This document shows, one piece after another, positions 13,004 through 13,492 of a stretch of 13,492 bases of DNA. Origin of the DNA: DASVSE01 sp036399715 (GTDB lineage Bacteria; Bacteroidota; Rhodothermia; Rhodothermales; Rubricoccaceae); the NCBI GenBank assembly GCA_036399715.1, contig DASWMO010000048.1:1-13492 (forward strand), written 5' to 3'. The notes under the pieces were generated by a model. That model saw nothing but the letters and a program-made list of their open reading frames with translations, was not told where the DNA came from and did not search any database. Numbering within the stretch: the stretch's first letter is position 1; every line of letters begins with the position of its first letter. The translations under genes were made by a program, and so were the position numbers.

Positions 13004-13492
13004 ATGCGCCATCGTTTCCCCCTGTTCGCCCTCGTCGTCCTCGCGGCCCCCGCCGCGACGGCTCAGGTGTTCCACGTCTACCCCCAGCCCGGCCGTGACC
13101 GCTACGACGTCCAGCGTCAGGATTGCGCTGGTGACGACTGCGACTACGTCGCCACCCTGACGGACGACGTCGACGGCGACGGGACGCCCGACCTCCTCAT
13201 CCGCCTCCGGGACGAGGAGGACGCTGTGCGAGGGGCGGCACCGGGTCTCGTCCCCGAGCGCGTGGTGGTCTACGCGCGCCCGTGGGGGTTCCCGCACGAG
13301 GTGGACGCGCGGGCGCTCCGCCCCGAGGTCGGCCGCCTCACCCGGGCAGTTCCCGACCGGGGCGCGCACGACCCGGCGGCCTACGACGCGTCGGATCCGC
13401 GTGCGCGTGGTATCCCGGGTGCAGAGCCAGGACGGGACGGCCGTACGGGGCGTGCTCTGCTCGCCCCCCCGCTCGGTGCGGTGGCCGTGGCG
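13004..13492 (+). CDS. Secreted protein of unknown function with a DxDxDG calcium-type loop (5' part)
   Basis: The frame starts at ATG 13004 and stays open to the window edge, 163 codons. MRHRFPLFALVVLAAPAATA-Q is a signal peptide with probable cleavage after Ala20, so the product is exported. Residues 54-65 read DDVDGDGTPDLL, the DxDxDGxxD calcium-binding loop seen in FG-GAP/VCBS and dockerin-like repeats. Cys41 and Cys46 could form a disulfide. Third codon positions are strongly G/C up to about residue 125, then become T/A-rich, while the +1 frame becomes G/C-rich there, suggesting a frameshift near 13345-13395. No SD is seen. I do not recognise the protein family. Confidence 0.65.
   Translation, partial: MRHRFPLFALVVLAAPAATAQVFHVYPQPGRDRYDVQRQDCAGDDCDYVATLTDDVDGDGTPDLLIRLRDEEDAVRGAAPGLVPERVVVYARPWGFPHEVDARALRPEVGRLTRAVPDRGAHDPAAYDASDPRARGIPGAEPGRDGRTGRALLAPPLGAVAVA

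Overview
The window is GC-rich bacterial chromosome with two blocks of different character. The rightward (+) block, bases 1 to about 5205, carries redox, detoxification and efflux genes. The leftward (-) block, about 12400 to 5409, is housekeeping: aspartyl-tRNA synthetase, the complete threonine branch thrA-thrB-thrC, then tRNA-Lys and tRNA-Leu. The organism is most likely a GC-rich Bacteroidota relative of the Rhodothermota type. This rests on the fused aspartokinase-homoserine dehydrogenase with thrA-thrB-thrC order, the absence of Shine-Dalgarno (SD) sequences before the leftward genes, Bacteroidota-like -7 motifs (TACCTTC) upstream of aspS and tRNA-Lys, and tRNA genes without an encoded CCA end. 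This placement is an inference, not a database result.

Region 1-5205 (+): C-terminal part of a luciferase-like flavin monooxygenase; an organic hydroperoxide resistance protein (Ohr); a small NADPH-binding Rossmann oxidoreductase of the F420-reductase-like family; a 14-helix DHA2 drug exporter; an FMN-dependent monooxygenase of the NtaA/SnaA/DszA type; and a thioredoxin. Together they look like an electrophile/peroxide/xenobiotic response cassette that oxidises, reduces and exports. No flavin reductase and no transcriptional regulator lie inside the window. Two very short ORFs, each with a strong SD, precede ohr and the exporter. The one before the exporter is interwoven with three inverted repeats and looks like a leader-peptide attenuator.

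Region 5206-5701: a strong bidirectional terminator separates the + block from the two leftward tRNA genes. A long hairpin separates tRNA-Lys from thrC.

Region 5702-12400 (-): aspS, thrA, thrB and thrC form a tight operon, with a GTGA overlap between aspS and thrA, 34 bp between thrA and thrB and 3 bp between thrB and thrC. Aspartate is thus drawn by one transcript into both tRNA charging and threonine synthesis. Both conserved ACT-domain glutamines of ThrA are present, so feedback inhibition by threonine is expected.

Region 12368-13003: about 640 bp without a convincing gene. It holds a probable aspS promoter, a short tandem repeat, a REP-like dispersed repeat and a segment of unlike composition with two palindromes. 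From 13004 a secreted protein with a calcium-binding-type DxDxDG loop runs off the window; its last third may be frameshifted.
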